From Aurantiochytrium sp. KH105 (Eukaryota > Sar > Bigyra > Thraustochytrida > Thraustochytriidae), in the NCBI GenBank assembly GCA_003116975.1, contig BGKB01000082.1, positions 235,570 to 299,569 on the forward strand: a stretch of 64,000 bases of DNA, in the 5' to 3' direction. Positions 1 to 10,152 of this stretch are shown here, in pieces. Position numbers and translations under genes: made by a program. A model generated the notes under the pieces. That model searched no databases. It had not been told where the DNA came from and saw only the letters and a program-made list of their open reading frames with translations. Every line of letters starts with the position of its first letter. Position 1 is the stretch's first letter.

Positions 1-692
1 CGCCCACGCCCACGCCCGCGCCATCATCGTCTCCGCTCGCGCCCAGTCCCAATCCCGTTTTGCCGCGTCCCACTGACCGCCGCTTCCTCCGCCCCTCTGC
101 AGCACTAGCATACTACTCGCCTGCCTGTCTTTCAGGTTGCGCTCCGGCCCGCCATACTAACGCTAGTGAGCGCCGCGGCGTGCACGCCCCGCCACGCTTC
201 CTCCTTTTGTCGCTCACCATTTCCGTGCCGAACAGAGCTTTCGCAGGCACTACCAAGAGAGAGCGCAGGGTCGGAGAAGTAGTCGGCCGCCAGGGCAGCC
301 AGCGAGGCCCGTGACCGCCTCGCGTCTTGCGACTGCGACGCGGCGCGCGGGAAGGGAGGGAGGGAGGGAGGGAGGGAGGGAAGGAGGGAAGGAGAGCGGG
401 AATGGTCGGCGCGTCTGTACTGAACGGCCCCAAGCGCACCTGTGGGACGAATGTTGATCGTCAGAATTGGGAGGATAAGGTATAGTATTATTCCGCACAG
501 CGAGGCGGCAACGACCGAGCATCAAAACTGCAACGCGAGGCAACGCAAAGACGCTCATCCTCGGGCAAGGCTGAAGGCGTCTGCGAGTACGAGAGCAAAC
601 GGTGTCTTGGCGGGACGGGGCTGGAAAGCTGTCTGTACGCGGGCGTGCTGGTATCAGGCCGCGCAAGAGAGCAAACTTGGAAAGAATCGCCA
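1..692. other. Intergenic, upstream of the sulfotransferase-like gene
   Basis: No gene is supported here. The stretch starts with C-rich pyrimidine repeats and carries a GGGA/GGAA purine microsatellite at about 353-394. It is probably the 5' flank and leader of the gene starting at 693. Open frames here begin at non-ATG codons and have low-complexity translations. Confidence 0.5.
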
Positions 693-1979
693 ATGGGGCT
701 AAAAAACAACATGCTTCTCTCGCAGAGCCCAGCTTCGTCACCGAGAAAGGCGCAGTACCTGACGACGAAGCAGTGCATCCTGGCGCTCGCAGTACTCTTC
801 TGCGCGATGTCATGCGTCCTTGTTGGGGCCATAGTCTTCTTTCTCGGACCACAAGAGATCAGCTCCCTGTCAATGAATTTGCCGCTGGGAAAGACCAATA
901 TTCTTGACGAGAGCACTTCCTCGACACAAGTCAATGATCCGGAGGACGTTGCTTTCCTGCAACGCACGTCTCAGATGATCCTGCAGCGTCGGTGTCCCGC
1001 AAATGCGCACCTTGAATTCGTCTTTCCTCACGTTCCCAAGGCTGGCGGCCGAAGTATCGAGACCACCTTCAACGCCGTCGACTTTTTGAGGACGGAAGCA
1101 CGACATCATCACGTTTCGCTCGAGCCCAGGTCCCGAACGCACAATTTCACACTTCAAAATGGTCATCGCGACTTTGCGCAGCTCGCTCGAGATCTACGGT
1201 GCAATTCCCTGACGTGCGAAGTCACTTCGGAAAACTTTTGCAGGCGCTGGATTTACGCCGTCCGGGAGCCCGTCGCCCGCTTTGTTTCGGCATTCTACAC
1301 ATCGACCGGGCGGAGCGACGGTGGGCACTTTTTGTGCGCGGTGAACTCAACCGCGAAACGCATCATCGCAGCAGACCCCGACTTATCAATTGAAGACTGG
1401 GCTCGTCTCCCACGCGAGGAACGCGATAAGTGCCGAGGAGTCTTCAACGTCCATGTCAATTTTCTTGCGCCTGAGCTGCGCAACGACCCCAAGAGGCAGC
1501 TCGAGCTTGCCAAGCAAAGACTTACCTCTGTTATGAGTTGGACACTCATTGTCGAGGAGCTCGCAGAATCTTTTGAGCTCTTCTCGTATATCTTTGGCTC
1601 AGACCTCGTTCATCATGTGCCCGCCTTTAACTACAACAAGTACGAGAAGAAACTGAGCGCGCACGCACAAAAGGTCATCGAAGAACACAACCTGTACGAC
1701 ATCGAGCTCTACAAACACGCTCTGGAACACCACCGCATCATGGTAGACCTGATGCGCACTGACAGCTCTGACCCATTCTACAACAAAACCCCATTCCGCT
1801 GCGACAAGGATGTCGTTTGCTGGGACAAGCTTGCCGGACGCGGTTCCACGTGGGATGTCGCGCGAGCACCAGCTTGGCAGAAGCACTTTCCCAGCAAAGG
1901 GCAGGCGAAGACGCGTCAGCTTTGCGCGCCAAGACGCGGGTGTTGGCGAGAGGATCTCGCGGACTCCAAATTTACATGA
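693..1979 (+). CDS. Golgi-type membrane sulfotransferase-like protein
   Basis: The 428-residue product looks like a type II membrane sulfotransferase that would move sulfate from PAPS to a glycan or protein in the Golgi lumen. A short cytosolic tail is followed by one hydrophobic segment (about 28-52) and a lumenal domain. The motif HVPKAGG (113-119), preceded by hydrophobic FVFP, fits the 5'-phosphosulfate-binding loop seen as HIPKTGG in 2-O-sulfotransferase-type enzymes. VREPVARFVSAFY (190-202) fits the 3'-phosphate-binding motif. ATG 693 is the first in-frame ATG and keeps a signal-anchor layout; ATG 711 is possible. The frame is open further upstream only from a GTG. The acceptor substrate cannot be read from the sequence. 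The gene converges with the mannosidase gene that follows. Confidence 0.8.
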   Translation: MGLKNNMLLSQSPASSPRKAQYLTTKQCILALAVLFCAMSCVLVGAIVFFLGPQEISSLSMNLPLGKTNILDESTSSTQVNDPEDVAFLQRTSQMILQRRCPANAHLEFVFPHVPKAGGRSIETTFNAVDFLRTEARHHHVSLEPRSRTHNFTLQNGHRDFAQLARDLRCNSLTCEVTSENFCRRWIYAVREPVARFVSAFYTSTGRSDGGHFLCAVNSTAKRIIAADPDLSIEDWARLPREERDKCRGVFNVHVNFLAPELRNDPKRQLELAKQRLTSVMSWTLIVEELAESFELFSYIFGSDLVHHVPAFNYNKYEKKLSAHAQKVIEEHNLYDIELYKHALEHHRIMVDLMRTDSSDPFYNKTPFRCDKDVVCWDKLAGRGSTWDVARAPAWQKHFPSKGQAKTRQLCAPRRGCWREDLADSKFT

Positions 1980-2433
1980 ATGAATGAACGAATGAAAGGT
2001 TAATTGATTGATAGCCGTGCAAGCATGCATGCATGTGTTGGGGGGGGGGGGGGGGGGGGGGGGGAGTTTCGGGGCCAGTACAATGCAGATTTGTTATTCA
2101 ACCATGTTATTGTGTATGTCATGAGAGGAGAGAGCCGAAAGTCAAAATGAAAGAAAAGTGATCTTGTGATCTCTCTTGCTCTTTACTCTTGGTCATGTTG
2201 AAGAGAGAGGAATAAACAACTTTTCTCTGTCCTTGTCCTCGTCCCTTTTTTTTTTGAAAAATATCCTTGTCCGTATGCGTGCGCAGTCCACAGCAGAAAA
2301 AAAAAAAAGATAGGAGGAAAGGAAAGAACTGGGAGAGCAAACTAACACGGAAGAAACGTTAAGATGACCGCACGAAACTCCGAGGACGAGCACACTGCAT
2401 CAGCAAAGAACCTTGCGCGCGACTTTTGCGATA
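1980..2433. repeat. Convergent intergenic region with poly-G run
   Basis: This spacer lies between two convergent genes. It holds an uninterrupted G run of about 25 bases (2040-2064), just after an alternating ATGC/GCAT stretch, and short T and A runs near 2247-2310. The G run could form a quadruplex or be an assembly-sensitive homopolymer. No gene is seen. Confidence 0.6.
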
Positions 2434-5400
2434 CTACAAGAGCGTTGAGTCTACCTGACCAGGATTCGGACTTGCCAAGGGTTGATGAATGAGTGAGATC
2501 GTCCAGGCATTCGGCGAACTCTTCGTGACTGAAAAGCCCCAAGAGTCGAGGACCATTCCGATGAGCTCCTGACCCGTCCACACTGCCCAGGGATAGCCCG
2601 ACGTCTCGAGACGCGTGCGCGACGTCTCAATACGCACGTGCACGACATCGTCTACATCTTTCGCTGCATCCGACTTACTCTCCGGCACGTCATTTTCGTC
2701 TACATCTACCTCCTCGTCATACTCTTCCAGGTCGCGATCCTGCTGCTTGGTGTTACGACGGCGCCCAGCCTGCTGACGAATGCGGTGATAAAGAATGTCC
2801 CCATCACGTTTTGACAACATGAACGTGGGCAATTTGGCCCGCGTCGAAGAGAAAAGCGCCGCCATGGCCTTGCCAAAAAGATGGTCCTGTGCCATGCCCA
2901 CCATGTAGAAAAGACCTTCCTCGTCTTTATTCTGTGCGATAAGGAGTGCGAGCGCCCCGGCCTTTTCGGCAAAGAGCGCCTTCTGCTCGAACATGCAGGT
3001 TCCACGCCGCACGAGGACGACACGATTTGCAACGAGTTCTGGGGGGTAGGCTGCTGCAGAACATCCTTCGGGTTCGACGGCGAGGACTACAGAGCCCTCG
3101 ACCACTTGTGGAACGGCTCCGGGGCCAAACTCGGAAAAGCTGCACGCCGTAGGGGCCTGCAGCCGCGACAATGGCGCGCGCGCGTGCTCCATCGTGGACC
3201 ATGGGCTCGGCCTTGGCGCGCACGTTGGCCCTGGCCCAGTCGAGATCTCGATGGAACATCGAAGAGCAAAGCCTGGTTTCTTCTGGTTCACATACAGAAA
3301 CGAAGAATGCATTGGCTCGCCCTCCATGACTTCTATGGCAGCCAAATCCGTCTCCAGACTTGAGATGGTCACTGCCGAGTTACTAAATTCGTGGTAAAGG
3401 TGAAAGCCTGCTTGGAGCGGTTGGACTTCGTACACTGCGTCTTCCCCCGGACCAAGACGCACTGTTTGCACATTGGCAAAATCCTCAGCGTCCGCATCTT
3501 CTTCCTCCCCCGCAAAACCGAGATCTTTCCGACCATAGTCGGTGTCGTCATTGTCATCTTCAGCAGCGTCAATGTATACATCGACACCGTCTCTTTGTTC
3601 CAGGCTGCTACTGCGTGCGCTGCCGCCGGCGTCCTCCCCCGAGGCGAGCCTGCTCGCGCGCTTGGCGGCCTTAGAAAGGTAGCCGAATCGCCTGGGTTTG
3701 CGAAGGGCCGGGTTTGCGCCATAGTACGAGGAGACCTGGGAGATGTCCTGGTCATTGCGATCGATTGCGGGGCACATCCATTCCGAGCTCATCGCCTCGT
3801 CAGTAAGAGAAGGGACGCCCCACAGACCTTTGACCTGTTCGCGCAGCGCTGCACGCGCGGAGTTGCTGCGCGGTTTGCGAGAAAATGCAAAACCCATCTC
3901 CCGGGCCTTGCGCTGAAAGTCGGCACGCACAGGGATGAGATGCGCTTCGGTAGAAAACACATAGTTTGCGCCATTGTCCTCACGAAATGGACTTTCCTCG
4001 TCAAAAAGCAAATAGAGGTACTTGAGCAGCTCCGAAAGGAAAAACGAGGGCATGGTGTCGTGTAGTCGCTCCGTTTTAATGTCCTTTATACTCGCGTAGC
4101 CGCACTCGACGAAGCAGGCCTGCTCGAGTCCGCGTACCATGTCCCGGCCGGCAACAAGCCAGGCTGGATCTTGCGTCGTAGTGCTCATGTAAAAAACACT
4201 CTCTGCCAGCTCGGGTCGCAAGGGGTAGCCGCGACGAGTGCCTCCGACGAGAGGCTCCCAGCGATCAATGCCAAAGTCCTCTGGAGTGAAGCCAAACTCA
4301 TTCCAGACGCGCAAGAAGGCATTGATGGTTCTGCTTGCAGCTTCGGCATCGCCGACAAGAGTCTGCATGCCCGGCCAAAAGGCTTGCAGATTGTTGAACT
4401 GGCGTCGCAGGGTGCTGCCGCGGTGCATGTTGACCTCAATATACCACGTGTCCCCAACACGCAGTCGCCGCACGGCCGCTGCGTAGAGCTTTTGGAACAT
4501 GACAAAGGCCTCCTCGTCGCCAAAGGCAATGTAGTGCTTGATGTAATATTCGTAGAGCGAATCAATGTTGGACCCGATCCCGGCTGTCGGTTCGGTCCAC
4601 CTGCCAGTCTGCACGTCGATGTGGCGCCCCACCAGATCGAGCTTGGACCGGTGGTCAAAGATGGCTTTGAGTGCATCTCGCGCGGCAATGCCGTAGCGCG
4701 CGTCGTCCGTGAGCACGGAAAGCAAGCCAAACTCGAGCGAGAGCGAGCCGGCCGCTGCTGTGCACGCTTCCGTGGTTTCGCCGCGTGGCACACCGTGGCG
4801 CAGGTTCACAGTTCCGAACGGGATCGAGGTTGTGGTTTCAAAGGCAGGAAGGAGTCTGTCGCCGAGGTCACGGGCGAGACGCAAGAGATCGCCATCGTAG
4901 TCAGGCATGATGGCCAGATCCGGGTCGCTGGCCAACAAGTGAGCGGAAAGCAAGCCTCCAAGAATACGAATCGTGGTCTCAAAGACAGAGACAGTCTGAT
5001 CGAGGTCAAAGTCGGCATGGCTCGAGACAACGCGCACGGCACGCGCAAATTCCGTGTAGTTGCCCACAATGGCAAGCATGTCAAGGGAGTCGATCAAAGT
5101 GAGCATGTTGCCAGCAGTGAGACCGAAGCGCTCGCCGCGGCACGAGAGCGGTTTGAGCTCGTCGAGAGGAAAGGCGTTCTCCATGTAGGCATTGTAACCA
5201 TGGTAGAACATGCCGCGGACCTGCTCGCGGAGATTGATGCGCTCAGTTTCGGAGATGTGCATACGCTTATTTCCAGCGTTGCGTTTCTGGTGGCCAGGAG
5301 GCGCCCCCTGTGTTGCTTGCTTTTTCTGAAGGCCGCCAATTCCACCGGCCTCTGAGCGCGACTTTGTCGTCGATTGGTCAGTCCCAAGATTGTCGATGTC

Positions 5401-6177
5401 GACGCCATAATCATCATCGCTGATTTCCTTTTCTTCGTCATTGTCATTGGACTCGCGTCGAATAGTCCATCGATCTTTCCGTTTGGCGCCCACTGCAGTA
5501 CCCTCATTCTCGCGATCCTCGAGCACGCTACACTCTTGGCTTTCTTCTTCCCAGAGCCGTGGCAACATGCATCCTATGGGGGAGCAGACGGACATAGCGT
5601 AGGCGCAAGTAGATACCTCGGAAACCGTGAGAATGTGCGCAAGCTCGGAAGTTGGGATGGAAGGCGCGGCAGCCAGATCTTCGTCCATATGCTTGGCTTG
5701 GGCAGCGTGTCTGCCGCAGCAGCGGATCCTGACAATAGTAGACCGCTTCGTCCCAGCTTGCTCGCAGGGCTGGCCGCCTTCGAATTTGTAGGCAATGTAG
5801 GTCGGCCGATTATTCTTCCAGCCGCCCAAGGTGGGCTCGCCGCCGTTGGCCGCGAGCGTGCCTGCCGACCAGTCGACGGATCGAGGGCCCGTTCTGGACT
5901 CCATGTGGAACTGGCGCACCTCTTTGCCATGGCACCATGCGTACTGCCACCATCCGCTACCGCTGGACTCCACGCAGACGCCCTCGAGCGGGCGCAGGAG
6001 GTCCTCGACCCGGGCGGCGACAACCTGGCCCACGGCGGCTCGCGGGTCTCCCGCATCCTCGGTCTCTGCGCGAGCTGCCGTCGTCGCCGCCAGCTGCAGC
6101 AGGACGGCCGCCGCCAGGACCGCCGCCGCCAGCCGCGCCAGGACCGCCGGTCCTGGCAGCCGCGCGGGCCCCGCCAT
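2434..6177 (-). CDS. ER quality-control fusion: MRH lectin + GH47 (EDEM-type) mannosidase + PA domain
   Basis: This 1,247-residue protein should act in the ER lumen, trimming or reading mannose on misfolded glycoproteins before degradation. Residues 1-37 form an Ala/Leu-rich signal peptide. Residues about 66-205 match an OS-9/PRKCSH-type MRH domain: WW at 76-77, WC at 81-82, QFH at 89-91, paired cysteines, and all four expected mannose contacts (Q89, R145, E187, Y193). A charged linker leads to a GH47 catalytic domain (about 310-750) with LIDSLDML (361-368), DSLYEYY (539-545), RPELAES (654-660) and the terminal FSTEAH (741-746). An acidic low-complexity stretch follows (about 870-900). A PA domain (about 1010-1130) has the RRGTCMFEQKA core. 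EDEM3 of animals combines GH47 and PA; an N-terminal MRH domain is not part of its usual layout. There is no KDEL-type C-terminus. ATG 6177 directly precedes the signal peptide. Confidence 0.93.
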   Translation of the reverse strand: MAGPARLPGPAVLARLAAAVLAAAVLLQLAATTAARAETEDAGDPRAAVGQVVAARVEDLLRPLEGVCVESSGSGWWQYAWCHGKEVRQFHMESRTGPRSVDWSAGTLAANGGEPTLGGWKNNRPTYIAYKFEGGQPCEQAGTKRSTIVRIRCCGRHAAQAKHMDEDLAAAPSIPTSELAHILTVSEVSTCAYAMSVCSPIGCMLPRLWEEESQECSVLEDRENEGTAVGAKRKDRWTIRRESNDNDEEKEISDDDYGVDIDNLGTDQSTTKSRSEAGGIGGLQKKQATQGAPPGHQKRNAGNKRMHISETERINLREQVRGMFYHGYNAYMENAFPLDELKPLSCRGERFGLTAGNMLTLIDSLDMLAIVGNYTEFARAVRVVSSHADFDLDQTVSVFETTIRILGGLLSAHLLASDPDLAIMPDYDGDLLRLARDLGDRLLPAFETTTSIPFGTVNLRHGVPRGETTEACTAAAGSLSLEFGLLSVLTDDARYGIAARDALKAIFDHRSKLDLVGRHIDVQTGRWTEPTAGIGSNIDSLYEYYIKHYIAFGDEEAFVMFQKLYAAAVRRLRVGDTWYIEVNMHRGSTLRRQFNNLQAFWPGMQTLVGDAEAASRTINAFLRVWNEFGFTPEDFGIDRWEPLVGGTRRGYPLRPELAESVFYMSTTTQDPAWLVAGRDMVRGLEQACFVECGYASIKDIKTERLHDTMPSFFLSELLKYLYLLFDEESPFREDNGANYVFSTEAHLIPVRADFQRKAREMGFAFSRKPRSNSARAALREQVKGLWGVPSLTDEAMSSEWMCPAIDRNDQDISQVSSYYGANPALRKPRRFGYLSKAAKRASRLASGEDAGGSARSSSLEQRDGVDVYIDAAEDDNDDTDYGRKDLGFAGEEEDADAEDFANVQTVRLGPGEDAVYEVQPLQAGFHLYHEFSNSAVTISSLETDLAAIEVMEGEPMHSSFLYVNQKKPGFALRCSIEISTGPGPTCAPRPSPWSTMEHARAPLSRLQAPTACSFSEFGPGAVPQVVEGSVVLAVEPEGCSAAAYPPELVANRVVLVRRGTCMFEQKALFAEKAGALALLIAQNKDEEGLFYMVGMAQDHLFGKAMAALFSSTRAKLPTFMLSKRDGDILYHRIRQQAGRRRNTKQQDRDLEEYDEEVDVDENDVPESKSDAAKDVDDVVHVRIETSRTRLETSGYPWAVWTGQELIGMVLDSWGFSVTKSSPNAWTISLIHQPLASPNPGQVDSTLL

Positions 6178-6474
6178 CGCGCACCGCGTTTTGAATTTGC
6201 GCTGCTCTGCTCTGCTCTGCTTTGCGTTGCGTTGCTTTGTTGTGCTCCCTCCTCTTAGTTACTGAAGGCGACTGAAGGCGTCTCGGTCTTCAGGGCTTGG
6301 CGCGCTCGCATTCCCGCAACTCTTATCGTGCGTGCGTCGCGAGCGGCGGCGGCGCGCAGGGAAAGAGCGAGGCAAAGCGAGGCGAGGCAAAGCGAGGCAA
6401 AGCGAGGCAAAGCGAGGCGGGACGCTCGAGAACGAGCGCGACGTGGAGGACTCGGACCTCGTGTGAAAAGACGA

Positions 6475-6505
<31 letters not shown>

Positions 6506-6678
6506 AACGAAGACGACGACGACGACGAAGAAGAAGATCTCGGCAACGACCTTGACGTCGACGACGACCTTGACATCGAAAGCAAGCGCAGAGATTGGGT
6601 AGAACAAACAGGAGCTGTAGGAGAAGGCGCGACATCGAGCGCAGAGATAAAGTTGAAGGTGGAACGAGGGCGAGCGGG
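6178..6678. promoter_or_regulatory. Divergent promoter region with GCGAGGCAAA repeats
   Basis: About 500 bp separate the divergent mannosidase and PRKRIP1 genes, so it should hold both promoters and leaders. It contains TCTGC/TTGCG pentamer-like repeats (about 6205-6240), a block of GCGAGGCAAA repeats (6366-6420), and GAC/GCC triplet repeats (about 6471-6540). No clear TATA box is visible. Confidence 0.5.
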
Positions 6679-7347
6679 ATGAACGGCGGTGGCGGCGCTC
6701 GATCGGCCGAAGCCTCGCGGGCAATCCAACAGGCCGTGGCGCAGGGAGACAAGGCGGCTGTCGCTGACGACGCCAAATTCCAGCTGAAAAAAGTTGACAA
6801 CTACTATGGCAGCACCGCAGGCGCAGGGAGCGGCGAGTTTCACGCATACAGACACCTTCGGCGCAAAGAGCAAGAGCGCATGGCAGCGCTCGAGAAAAGC
6901 GATGAGGATGCCAGGGCCCGTAACGAATTCGATGCGCGTCGCAAACGTGATCAAGAGGCTATCGATGCAAAGTCGCGAAAACGCGCAGAAAAGCGAAAAC
7001 GTCAAAAGGAACGAAAACGTCTTCACGCTTCTTCTCATTCTGCTGCTGGTGCTGTTGCTACTCCTTCTTCATCTTTACCTGCAACATCTTCACAAGGGCC
7101 AGCCACTAAAACGGACAATCTCGATCATGCTCATGAACCATCACCAACTCTCGAAAATGTTGGAAAGATAGAAGCACCGCCACCAGAACCCAAGACAAAT
7201 GCCGAGGAGAAGAAGGGCGGGGATGAGGACGAGGACGCCGAGGAAGCGATACGAGCGCGCAAATTGAACAAGTTTTCTAACGACGGTAGTTTCCTCGACG
7301 CTGTCAACGCGCTAAAGGAGTACGCGGCTGCACCCGCGACCAAATGA
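6679..7347 (+). CDS. PRKRIP1: PRKRIP1-like spliceosome-associated protein (DUF1168)
   Basis: The 222-residue protein matches the PRKRIP1 family, a small helical nuclear protein found in the spliceosome in other eukaryotes. The signature is the segment [21 protein letters not shown], which leads into a long charged helix rich in Arg, Lys and Glu and a basic stretch ([14 protein letters not shown]) that could serve as a nuclear localisation signal. A Ser/Ala/Thr-rich linker and an acidic segment follow. The C-terminus, with [12 protein letters not shown], looks conserved. ATG 6679 is used because the frame upstream opens only into arginine-rich low-complexity sequence. The gene is divergent from the mannosidase gene. 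Confidence 0.88.
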   Translation: MNGGGGARSAEASRAIQQAVAQGDKAAVADDAKFQLKKVDNYYGSTAGAGSGEFHAYRHLRRKEQERMAALEKSDEDARARNEFDARRKRDQEAIDAKSRKRAEKRKRQKERKRLHASSHSAAGAVATPSSSLPATSSQGPATKTDNLDHAHEPSPTLENVGKIEAPPPEPKTNAEEKKGGDEDEDAEEAIRARKLNKFSNDGSFLDAVNALKEYAAAPATK

Positions 7348-7399
7348 GTCCACTTCATTAGGAAGAGAAGATACAGATGCATCACAAGAGCGAGAAAAT

Positions 7400-7435
<36 letters not shown>

Positions 7436-7537
7436 GATGTGAAAAAGGAACAGTTGTAACGATTTTTTTTTGGATAAAAGAGGGAAATGCGTGATGGGTA
7501 TTTGCAGTCGCAGGAGTGGAGATGAGGGCGAGCGAGC
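7348..7537. repeat. Short convergent spacer with CAG microsatellite
   Basis: A pure CAG run (about 7401-7434) lies between the 3' ends of PRKRIP1 and ARPC3, followed by a T run (about 7464-7471). Confidence 0.7.
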
Positions 7538-8065
7538 CTAGCGGACGAGAATGTTCATGAACTTGCGCTTGGAGAAACCCATCCAGAACTTGTCCGGTGC
7601 GGCCTCCGAATGCGCGTAGAGCCTGTCGAGCATACGGTTGCAGCACTCTTCACGGAGCTGCTTCATGTAGTTGCGGCACTTGTCCTCCTCATCGCGGCCC
7701 TTGGGAGCAGGAATGTGGCCTCCAAGAGGCCAGCCGGACTCGCCGGGCAGAGGGAATTTCTCCTTGGAAAGATCAAACATGATCTTGGCGCCAGACTGCT
7801 TGTTACCAGCCTTTTCCATGCGCTTGAGGATCTGCGAGATGAAAAGCGTGAGGAAGATGATGACGCGGTCTGCAGGGCCTTCGATCACATAGCTTGCAAA
7901 GAGGACATTGGCGCGAAAGAACTTGATCGCCTCGTCAATGATGTCCTCGTCACTGCCGCTGGCTCGCGGGGCTGGCCCCTTGACGCTGGTCTTGAGAGGC
8001 AGCACAGACATGCCGCACACTACATTGCCGCCGTCATCGTTGAGCGCCGAGTGATACGCCGGCAT
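7538..8065 (-). CDS. ARPC3: Actin-related protein 2/3 complex subunit 3 (ARPC3, p21)
   Basis: This is a 175-residue subunit of the Arp2/3 complex, which nucleates branched actin filaments. It aligns end to end with the family, which is usually near 178 residues. It starts MPAYHSALND, has the KGPAPR segment, then DIIDEAIKFFRANVLFASY, the helix ITLYISE-equivalent (FLTLFISQILKRM), FPLPGESGWPLGG, and a C-terminal WMGFSKRKFMN. ATG 8065 begins the conserved N-terminus. It is an intact single exon, so the organism should build branched actin networks. Confidence 0.96.
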   Translation of the reverse strand: MPAYHSALNDDGGNVVCGMSVLPLKTSVKGPAPRASGSDEDIIDEAIKFFRANVLFASYVIEGPADRVIIFLTLFISQILKRMEKAGNKQSGAKIMFDLSKEKFPLPGESGWPLGGHIPAPKGRDEEDKCRNYMKQLREECCNRMLDRLYAHSEAAPDKFWMGFSKRKFMNILVR

Positions 8066-8702
8066 GCTTGCGCGCTGCGCTTCTGCCCGCTGGGCGTGGG
8101 TTTATTTTCGATCCCTCGTTCGCCTTGGCGGCGTGCGCGCGGCGCTCGAGCGAGCAAGTCGGCGCGCGGCGGTACTTCGAGGCGGGCCGAGGGGTGGATG
8201 CAGGCGATAGCGGGGCGGGGCGCTGCTCGCGAGGGCAAGGCTAGCACGCGAGGCACGCGGACGCGGGTTGTGAAGGTTCTGTTGAGCGCTAATGCCGGAG
8301 GCGGCCAAATGAAAGTAAAAAGTAAAAACAAAAAAACACAAGGGGGAAAAGGCAAGAGGAAAGAAAAAAACAACTTGAAAGAAGATCTTTGATCATCGTG
8401 ACGAGAGAGAGATGACGAGAAGAAAAAAAAAAAAAAAAGGCTATCACAGTGTCAATGCGAAAGAGGTCTATCTATACTAGAATAAACACCACGAAAAGCC
8501 GAGCCGGAGGCGGCCTTGACACAGCCCGAGCGAGCATGATGATTATCCTCCTCGCTCGCTTGGACTTGAACTTGAAGAAAGTAGAAAAGCAAGATCGGGA
8601 AGGAGAATCAGAGGGGTGCGAAGAGCAGCGAGCGCTTTGCGTTTTGATAGTGAGCAGCCAAGTCCAGTATCACGTTCAACGAGGGAGACTCACACGAGTT
8701 GT
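8066..8702. other. Intergenic, 5' flank of ARPC3
   Basis: No gene is supported here. The stretch includes an A run at about 8421-8438 and Lys-coding A-rich sequence near 8325-8375. It probably holds the ARPC3 promoter (minus strand) and the 3' flank of the possible small gene at 8703. Confidence 0.4.
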
Positions 8703-8927
8703 CTACTTGCGCAGCCTTTTGAGGAGAGACTGCAGCACAATGAGTAAGCAGCCAATGGGCCCACAACGACAGATGATTGAAAAAACATGCCATGTGATGT
8801 GAAGGCAGAATTGAGCCAATGCAATGCAAAAGAGCATTCTCAGAGGAACACCGACACGCACAAAAAAGACAAGAACCAGGAGAGTGAACGCAACAGCAAC
8901 AGCAATCGAGTAAAATAGGGCACTCAT
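8703..8927 (-). CDS. Possible small membrane protein, two hydrophobic segments
   Basis: An ATG-initiated 74-residue frame reads MSALFYSIAVAVAF followed by an almost continuous hydrophobic segment (about 5-27), a second one (about 29-68 with breaks), and a basic C-terminus KRLRK. The purine at -3 of the ATG is favourable. I do not recognise the family. The composition suits a short integral membrane protein of the ER or mitochondria, but a chance frame cannot be excluded. It lies between prohibitin and ARPC3 on the same strand. Confidence 0.35.
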   Translation of the reverse strand: MSALFYSIAVAVAFTLLVLVFFVRVGVPLRMLFCIALAQFCLHITWHVFSIICRCGPIGCLLIVLQSLLKRLRK

Positions 8928-9079
8928 TTCTCGAAGCGGGCAATTAAGGGGTTAATGAAAAGGCCATCATCGTCCGCCAAGGCTGATTGAACAGACGGCA
9001 GCGACAGCCGACAGGAACCTTGAAAGGATGATTCTTGAAGAGGAAGAAAGCCCCAAGCTCATCCACAAAGACTCGACCT

Positions 9080-10099
9080 CTACTGTCCGATGCTCATGAG
9101 CATGCTGACGTTGCTACCCTCACCCTTGCCACCTGACGGAAGGTAGACAACGTTGCGCGAGCGTGCGAGCGTGGCGGCAATGTCCTTGGCGGCGTCGATG
9201 CGACGGACCTCAATGAGACCACGGCCGTTCTTCTTGAGGGCATCGGAAATGAGCTCGGCAGCCTGGGCCTCACCCTCGGCCTCGATAACGCGGACCTTCT
9301 TCTCCTGCTCGGCCTTGGCGACGAGGAACTTGGAGCGCTCAGCCTCCTGGTGGGCGACCTGCTTGGCCTCGACGGCAGTGGAGAAATCCTGCGAGAAGAG
9401 AACTGTGGACGGTAAACAAAGCAGACAAGAAAAGAAGCGACCGAGAGAGTTAGCGCTGCGTGCATCGAGAAAAACATGGGAATTCGGGGCACCACCCGAA
9501 AATGCGAAATACAAGCTCTGTGAAGCAAAGTGTCATCACAAAGCGACGCGAGGGCGGAAAAACTTACCAGTGACAAGGGAGACATCGTCAAGAGTGATGT
9601 GAAAGTTGCGGGCACGGGCCTGGAGCGTCTCGATGATCTGCTGGGAGACCTTCTCACGCATGGTGATGAGCTGATCGGCGTTGTACTGAGCGACGACGGA
9701 CTTGAGGACCTCGTTGACAATGGAGGGGAGGACGCGGTCGTCGTAGTTCTGACCGAGCTCACGGTGAATCTTGGGGAGCTGGTCGACCTCGGGCCTCGAG
9801 AGGACACGCAGGCCGATGTTGACGGTCTGGAGATCCTTGGTCGGGGTGGTGCTGTTGACCACACGAGGCTTGGAGCGGATGGAGTAGATGTAGGGCGTCT
9901 GCACGAAGGGAAGCTTCAGGTGCGTGCCCTCGGTGCGGGCGACGGGCTGGACACCATCGCGGAGCATATCGTAGAGCACGGCGGCCTCGCCGGCGTCCAC
10001 ATTGTACAGCGCGTTCTGGCCGGCCCAGCCGACGATGCCGGCCGTGGCGGCCAGCTGCGCCACGCGCGTGAGGCCAACGGCAACCTGTCGTGCGGCCAT
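9080..10099 (-). CDS. PHB1: Prohibitin-1, two exons
   Basis: This encodes a 284-residue prohibitin-1, a ring-forming scaffold of the mitochondrial inner membrane. Exon 1 is 10099-9568 and exon 2 is 9402-9080. The intron (9567-9403, 165 bp) has GTAAGT and CCACAG ends. The join gives [11 protein letters not shown], which fits the family's SLTHLTFGKEF without a gap and decides the acceptor over a nearby CGCAG. Visible features are the N-terminal hydrophobic anchor (about 8-27), [12 protein letters not shown], the SPFH/band-7 core with [19 protein letters not shown], and the C-terminal coiled coil starting [15 protein letters not shown]. The start ATG 10099 gives the expected N-terminus. Confidence 0.96.
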
Positions 10100-10121
10100 C
10101 CTTGCTCGCTACGGTCTGTAG

Positions 10122-10152
<31 letters not shown>

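Noticed and set aside
4171-6258. Plus-strand frames of about 394 and 294 codons opposite the MRH-GH47-PA gene
   Set aside because: They lie entirely or mostly within a well-supported coding region on the other strand and have no domain character.
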